This document shows, piece by piece, positions 57,570 through 64,000 of a DNA stretch of 64,000 nt. This DNA comes from Symbiodinium kawagutii (taxonomy: Eukaryota; Sar; Dinophyceae; Suessiales; Symbiodiniaceae). The translations under genes and the position numbers were made by a program. Below the pieces are notes generated by a model. It was not told the DNA's origin. It worked only from the letters and a program-made list of their open reading frames with translations, and did not search any database. The stretch is taken from positions 22,447-86,446 of the forward strand of contig VSDK01028707.1 of assembly GCA_009767595.1 (NCBI GenBank), read 5' to 3'. The first letter of the stretch is position 1. Every line of letters starts with the position of its first letter.

Positions 57570-58874
57570 TGCTAGCTCAAGCTCCTCCTTTTCCTTCTCG
57601 TGCTCCTGCTGGAGGGCTTCCATCTCAAGTCGCTGTCGCTCTGCCTGCTGGCGCCCGCAACTCGACTATGCTTAAGCGGTTTCGATCCCAATCCGTACAA
57701 AACTGGCGCAAAGTTTCCACGCCCACACACATACGATTATACATACCATGACATTGCATACTTTACTGCTATCATAGTTTTGACACCATGTATCACGGTA
57801 TCATTCGCCGCTTCTACATTCTTCTACATCAGTCAGGCAAGGCCAGCGCGCTGGCGTAAAAAAGTGTCTTTGAGCGACCATGAAATGGCCACAAACCCCG
57901 CAAAACAAAAACCGACCACAAGAACAGACGACGAAAAAACACATGAGCAAATGTTGAAAGAAAGTGCTGATGTCGCCTGTACAGCATCCAAGTGCTCCAG
58001 CGAAATGAGCGGCAAAACATAAGGACGACAAGGTCAAGTATTGGGAGACATGTCCGATGCTTCAAAACGTCATAAACCCTGACATGTTTGGCAAAAAGAA
58101 CGCACGCTTTCTGACTGAGCTGGCCCCTTCAGTTTCGGGCTAAAGACATCCTCCCCACCACTTAGCGCAAGGCCTTGAGCTCTTGATCTTGCAACTGCTT
58201 CTCCAGCTGCCGCAGGTGGTCCTTCATAGCAATGCTGTTGTTCTGCACATGAAAATTCCCGAATAAAAGAGAGCCCTCGTTCCTGAACCAAAATGTCCCA
58301 TCGTCTGAATCAGTTCCTTCAAAACCTACTGTAGCAAGACCACCTGTGACCTACTTTTTTTGGTTCTACATGGGAGGGTTGCATCTGGTCATGTCCATCA
58401 AACAGCGAGGAACACTCAAGGTGACCAGCAGGCGAACGCAACAACTGTTAGAAAAGGCATCGCCGCTCTTCTGGTGTCATTGACCCACAATGGCACCATG
58501 GTGGTGGTCTCCTGTCGCAATGAAATCTGTTCGTTTTGCCGTGCGCATTGTCGTCGCAGCGTTGCCTCACAGCGCACATCTGCACAAGCCATCATTTTTC
58601 CTACAATCTGTCTTCTACAGAGGTGTCAGATTGCTCCCGTGCGCCGCGGTTTGCTAGACTCTGACTGCAAGCACAGCATAGATATCTATGCTGTAGGCCT
58701 AGATGCCTGGCTGATTGTCAGGTATGCTGCCCATCTATCAGGTTCGGTCACAGAAACCGCTGCTTTCCCGAAGCCGTTCATGAGAAAGGTCTGACCATCT
58801 TCTGAGAAACCCGGCTCTCTCCTCTTTGAGCCTGTCCACCTCTGTCTTGGCCCGGCAGTACCACTCTGGCAAAT
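57570..58874 (-). CDS. coiled-coil host-gene exons, right of E2
   Basis: Exons 58874-58796, 58579-58497, 58242-58174 and 57665-57570 each have clean acceptors and GT or GC donors. The last three chain in phase 0 (27, 23 and 32 codons). A further exon probably lies at 58665-58620. The peptides are strongly heptad-like: LKEERAGFL, HLRQLEKQLQDQELK, RLEMEALQQEHEKEKEELE. The chain leaves with phase 0 at a GTAGGT donor after 57570, immediately upstream of E2. Exons of the same kind at 41392-40196 continue on the same strand. The protein is a long coiled-coil protein, for example cytoskeletal or ciliary; no specific family is recognised. Confidence 0.7.
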
Positions 58875-58879
58875 CTGAA

Positions 58880-59846
58880 AGTTGACATCCAAGCATGCGG
58901 GACCTCAATGTCTCAGCGGGCTATTGAATTGTTGCCGCTGCCTTCTACCATGGTCCCTTGGAACATTCCCGCGTCCTATTCCAAAAAAAGAAATTCACAT
59001 AAACCCACAGCGCCAAAGATGCCAGTCCAGCCATGTTTGGTGTTTAGAGGTTAAACCGCACACCTCCAAAATTCAAGTCAAGACTTGCAAAGGCCTCTTG
59101 ACTCGGTGAGCATACCACACAAGTAAGAAGTTAGCCACTGCAGATTTGCCATCAATGTTGCTTGCAGGGTCTTGCTGAGTCTGCTAAAATCGGGAGACTG
59201 CTTCCACGCACTTTCCATGTGCAACCAAGCGACTTCTGCTCCAACTCGGCCATCTTGATCCTGGGGCTATGGCAAATGGGCGCAAACGACGTCAAAATAA
59301 AACGGGCTTCAACCTGCCATCACATTCATTGCTTGCGCCAAGGCACTCCAAAGACCGGAAGTACTCTAGCTCATCGCGCGGCACACAAACGTAGAGCGGA
59401 GCCGGATCGACACAGAGCGGAACGGGATCCTGGCACGTGGATTTCATCAACGTAAGAGATCAAGCACCTGAAAGGTCCAAACAAAAGTTTCAATGTGTCA
59501 TACGGTGTTCTGCCCACCTGCGGAACGTACTGCTCCCACCCAGGTTGATCAACATAGCCATGCCTGGCTGGCAGACCATCACCAACAACACAACAACTGT
59601 GGTTACTGATGCCCGGGACAAGGATTAATTTGAACGCAGACTCCCAGCATCGCCCAACATTCCTCAATTGCGTCGAAGGGTCACTTCGGCCGGCCAGATG
59701 AACTCGCAGTTATACATCATGGCGGCACAAGGCTCAAACTGAACCACTGGGTCGTTGGAAGTCAATTTGCTGCATTACTTTTTCTTTGCAGCTACCACCG
59801 AACGAGAAAACACCCTTGAAAGTGCTGGTGACTGGACTGACTAGGC
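58880..59846. other. no firm gene
   Basis: A minus-strand block near 59265-59180 is open after an ATAG and might be another coiled-coil exon, but no in-phase partner was found. The rest shows only short overlapping frames. Confidence 0.4.
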
Positions 59847-60871
59847 TGGGGAAAAGACTGCATTTTCCCCGCTAACCCGTATTTTCCCCAAAATCCATAC
59901 TTTGGGGGTCCTAGATGGTGTTTGGCTTCTATATTCCTATATCTTAAGCTGCCTATACTCAGTCCCCATTGTCTTGCCACTTCAGACTTAACTCAGTGAT
60001 TGTGCCACAGTGCCATGGATAGTTTGATGGCCAGGCTGGATGATCATCCAGCCTTTGAATTTACAAATATGGTCTAAGTATACAATCCCTTGCTCGCTCC
60101 AAGAGCTTGCAGATTCCCAAAGAGTGGAAACACCCAACTCCCAAACCTGTGTGAGCTGGAGGTTCTGACCCATACTTTGATGGATTTCGATAGTCCCACA
60201 TCATCCTAAATGCAGAGAAAAGGGGCTCAACATGTTTGTTCATGGCTTTTTGCGGGAAAGCATCGCTAACCCGTCGAACGGGTATTTACCCCGTATTAAC
60301 CCGTATTTATCCCGTACTTAGCCCGTATTTTCCCCAAACTCGGAAAATACAGTATTTTCCTAACCCGTAAAAAACCCGTATTTACCCCGTACTAACCCGC
60401 ACTAACCCGTAGGGAAAATATGGTTTTTTAACCTCCATTTCAAACACAGGCTGCGCTACATTTTGATGACGACAACAACTTTCAGCTGTTTTATTCTGAT
60501 CACTTTCATTTTGCATATTTCCAATGCACTGTGAACTGCCAATCGTGACTTACCTTTGCAGCATTTGGGCACTTTTGGTTTTGGGGAATCTTGTAAAGAG
60601 TCCATATGCTCAAAGGATGATTGGGAGGGAAAATGACAGAAGATTGAGTTTATAGAGTCAGGGAATGGGTTTGATACATACAAATATTGTGTTGATTTGT
60701 TGATCACGTATGCTCAGCACACTTGAATCATGATCATATACCAGAATATGGAAATTTGTTGATTTTGCAGAAATTGCAAAATACCAACTTTTGGAAAAGA
60801 CAGTATTTTCCTAGAAAAGACTGTCTTTTTTTTAGGTCCTACAAATTCGTGGGACATTGCATCTCCTGGTA
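59847..60871 (-). repeat. 1.0-kb MITE-like repeat, copy B
   Basis: Reverse complement of 8003-9020. The GGGTTAGTACGGG-type core is at about 60270-60425. On the 59847 side the match ends earlier than in copy A, whose outer end (9036-9056) is missing here. The frame at 60456-60707 corresponds to 8166-8417 with eight or so substitutions. Confidence 0.85.
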
Positions 60872-61274
60872 GGGGATGGAGGTCTGGCTGAGTCTGGCTT
60901 GTACAGAAGGCACGGTTTTGCTTCGGATGCGACAAATCGATGGAAAAGGCTGTGACAAGTTGGAAAACATACATGGTCGACTTGGTGGTGTAAGCATTTT
61001 CCTTATCACCACCTCAAAGGCTAAGCTTTCAAGCAGAAGATACAGCCCAGCCTTTTGCAGCATCTAAGAAAATGTCGATGTCTCGACTGGTCCTAGGCTG
61101 GTGTCTTGTTCTCGTTGAAAATGCCTCCAGGGCTAGTTGCTCGATCAAGCAGGACACCACTCACTATGCCAACAGCAAAGTCCACTTGGTAGCACAGCAC
61201 CGCTGTGAAAACAAGCACTCCAAATCTGATCCGTGAATTCTTATCATTGGCCAAAGCCGCCTGAGCACAGAGCT
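60872..61274. other. no supported gene between two repeats
   Basis: Short frames only. It separates the 1-kb repeat from the right copy of the large duplication. Confidence 0.4.
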
Positions 61275-64000
61275 TGAAGTTTGGAAAAAGTTGCTACTGT
61301 ATCGAGTCCAATGGTATTGCTGCAAAATGTCTGGTTTCAAAATGGACCGCGTAACATCCACGAAACAAAATCAAACAATTTCTAGGCGGTCCTTAGACCG
61401 CGGTCTGAACACTATCGAAAATGAACCAAAATGCAGAGGCTTTTGGTTGCTGCGAGCCCCTTCGAACTTTTGTCCCAACTGCCGACAGCCCAGAGACCTG
61501 TAGCACACAAATCTTTAGGACTGGAGGCAACCTACATTGTGGGGACACATGAGGAAACCGTGCTAAGCCGTGTTAGTGCAAAGCAGCAAAGGTGACGAGG
61601 GCAAACCTGCCAATCAGAAAGGTATCTGCGGTCAATTACAGCTTCAATATCTCCAGACGAATTCAGGACCAAACACTTTGCTCAAAGTGTATGCCGTACA
61701 ACCATCCTTCCTGAAAATGGGGACATCAAGGTCGCAAGGAGGGCCTGTGGAGGACCTTGGGAAGAACCTAAGAGAACAAGTAGGGTCCAAAGGAACTTAT
61801 TCGAATGGAACTAATCTCGGTCTTCCCAAGCACCTGTGAGTTGCTTAAGGCAAAGGCGAAGAAAGAGCTACAAAATGAAAGGAACCGCAAGGAAAATCAC
61901 AAGGAAAGTCACACTGACTCGTTAAGCACCGAACGGACAATTCCAACGAACAGGTCGCAATAGCACCGGGGTCCCAAACATTCCCAAACAATGCATGCAA
62001 GACCAATCACATCCAAACCCCCTAGCACAAAATGAAAGGGCAGCGGAGCCAGTACAGAAGACATGTCCGTCTCAGCGGAAGCTTGTCTATCGACACTTTC
62101 AAACAGCTCCATCACGACACCATGACATACCACACGGGCGCATACAAAATACCCACTTGAGATGCCTAGAAAGTCCAAGTCGATGTGGCGTACGTATGCT
62201 CGATTTCATCTACCGGTGATTCTATCATTTGCATTTCTCTGGCATGCTTAAAACTCAATGATCACTGAAGAACAATCTTCTAAAGGTAAGAGCAGGTAAC
62301 ACAACACAGTTTCTGTAACAAATAGGTAAAACATTTCACCTTTGCATCTCGTGGCTACGTTGTAACACCTGCATTCTATTCACAATTTCTAGTCACCCTG
62401 TGCCTTTGCGGCATCGATCGTTGGCCCAAACTGCATTGTGTCCACTGACACAGCCACCATGATGCCTGGCACTGGCACTTCATATGATGATATATGATAG
62501 TCATATGCAACATGTCGTACCGTAACATAACTTATGTACATGATTTCCTTCTCAGTGAAGGAAACTGCTAAGTTCATAGTCTTAAAAGACTTGCGAAAGT
62601 AGCTTGAAAAAGTGAAAGAACCAGGCCTGCAAGCGCGGGCACGCTGATCTGTCCAACGATTGGCGCAAAAACCAGTGCGAACAGAATCATCGATGCAGCG
62701 TAAGAGGTGACCGAGATCAAACCTCCACCACCTGAGGGACGAGTGGAAGAGATGTGAAACTTCCAAGATGAGTTCCAAATGAGTTCCATCTTTCTACTTC
62801 AATCAATATCATCTATCTTTAAAATGTTTGATCTGCTCCCTAACATTCTAACAATGAAAGCACGAAACTACTGAATTGAAAACGACAAATGTTGGCAAGA
62901 AGTGAGCAATTTCAACTGCTTCACGCAACTGCTTCAAGCGACTGTTAGGTTGAGCACATCACACCACTCCTCTTTCAACGTCCATGTCCCAACCTGAGTT
63001 GAGGTTCAAGACGGTTTGGGGGACCAGGCCGCAACCTCCAAAGCCACCGAAGAGAACCGACAGGCCATTCCCAGCTGCCAACGAAAGGACCGTCGACGTG
63101 AGGACATCAACCGGGGCTGGCTTCCCATCTGGACCAGTGATGACCAACTCACCGTTTTCGTCGTAGAAGAAACTGCAGAGCTCTTCACATTTTTGGTCCA
63201 CCACACGCGCTGCAAGGAGAGTTTTCAGCAAACTGATGAAAGCCTCGGAACGCGTAGCTTGCCTTCCAACTGTTAGAAGTGCATCTTGAAACAAAACCTT
63301 CCTTGCCTCCATGTAAGCCACCAGCATGTCGCAAATCAGGCGGCATCCATGGTGTCTCACCACGGCCCTGCAAGCCTGCAAAGACTAGACAGCTGCAAGC
63401 CTGCAAAGAATAACCTGAACGATCCTCAACACTTGGCAACAGTCTTATGATTTTCGTATTGACGTGTCTTTCTTGTTGACGTTTCATCAAATGTTTCAAC
63501 TTCCATTGGCAAATGCACGGCTGCATCGACACTCGACCAAGCGCAGCACCTATCACACCAACACTACGAAGGCATCGAAGCCATCCATCAACAACTTGGA
63601 GGTTGAAACCATCTTCCTGCGAGGTCACTGAAATGTCAAGTCGGATCAAGTCGTCAATTCTGGTCATTGGGTGGACAAGTCTGTATGTTTCACTCAATTT
63701 CAAGCAGATCTAGGAAACGGCTCCAAGGTTCTGTCCAACCAAAGACCTTGAGCGCATATACTCTCTCGGCACGGGTTGGAAGAGGCAGCGCGTCCAACCA
63801 AAGACACACAGATCAAATGAACTTTTCCAAAATGCTTCAGGACTCATGATTCATGGTGGAATAGTTTCATCGCACCTCTAACCGCAGCCCTGGATGGTTA
63901 TGCCTGAGCACACAGAGCACAAATACGGAACAACCGAAATGAGGCTTTTGCAAATGAAAATTCAAATCATAATTGAATGACAAGTTTGTTTTAAAATTGT
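61275..64000 (+). repeat. right copy of the large direct duplication
   Basis: Partner of 1-2340. It contains an additional stretch around 61600-62040 relative to the left copy and continues beyond the window edge. Confidence 0.9.
62390..63717 (-). CDS. SulP-family anion permease exons, intact copy
   Basis: The exon ending at 62994 is open in one frame from about 63381 and encodes a helix, an LLKTLLAARVVD segment, a loop with DGKPAPVD, then LAAGNGL, GGFGGCG and QTVLNLNSG. A GT donor at 62994 and CAG acceptor at 62732 join in phase 1 to give SGGGGLIS, a hydrophobic helix and VPALAGL, which follows the order of SulP helices around the conserved Gly-rich turn. Further blocks are 63717-63540 upstream and about 62465-62390 downstream. 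Only part of the usual 10-14 helices is visible, and the gene probably continues outside the window or in unrecognised exons. SulP proteins sit in the plasma or an organelle membrane and move sulfate or bicarbonate-like anions. Confidence 0.7.

Noticed and set aside
59395..59425. GAGCGGA words outside E2 as M2 copies
   Set aside because: They lack the CCGCT arm and the CAAG start.

Overview
The window looks like nuclear DNA of a dinoflagellate-type protist, possibly Symbiodiniaceae. Coding DNA is sparse and cut into short exons by short introns (47 to about 270 nt). Exons join in phase only if GC and GA donors are allowed beside GT. There are no operons, ribosome binding sites or RNA genes. 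Most of the sequence is mobile and repetitive DNA. Names E1 to E3 and M1 to M5 are mine.

Layout. (1) Both window ends (1-2340 and 61275-64000) carry a direct duplication holding SulP-type anion permease exons; the left copy is frameshifted. (2) 2.3-15.2 kb is mostly gene-poor: a four-copy 250-bp satellite, a 1-kb repeat whose inverted partner lies at 59.85-60.87 kb, and a few isolated minus-strand exons. (3) 15.34-16.38 kb has a plus-strand zinc-binding ORF, open except for two in-frame TAG codons, flanked by near-perfect palindromes. (4) 19.2-37.9 kb (E1) is a run of minus-strand genes: a 1095-aa orphan, a small gene, a Gln/Met/Pro-rich gene, a PPCT-motif methyltransferase-like protein, an 867-aa DDE-like transposase and a 195-aa protein. 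Spacers between several of them carry one inverted-repeat module (M1). A 4.7-kb nested element (E3, 23872-28590) with 52-bp terminal inverted repeats and a 4-bp target duplication splits the small gene. (5) 43003-57146 (E2) is a 14.1-kb candidate DNA transposon with matching ends, subterminal repeat arrays, an RNase-H-fold-type transposase, at least five other genes on the same strand, and 23 copies of a roughly 20-bp module (M2), all in one orientation. (6) Coiled-coil exons on the same strand flank E2 at 40.2-41.4 and 57.57-58.87 kb. They suggest that E2 and a 1.1-kb minisatellite sit inside one large intron of a host gene.

The strongest theme is that several mobile units here each carry a private short inverted-repeat module, repeated in introns and intergenic spacers. 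These could be transposase-binding sites, introner-like remnants or RNA-processing hairpins; the sequence alone does not decide. Exon junctions were read by eye. Those called in phase were checked by codon counting.
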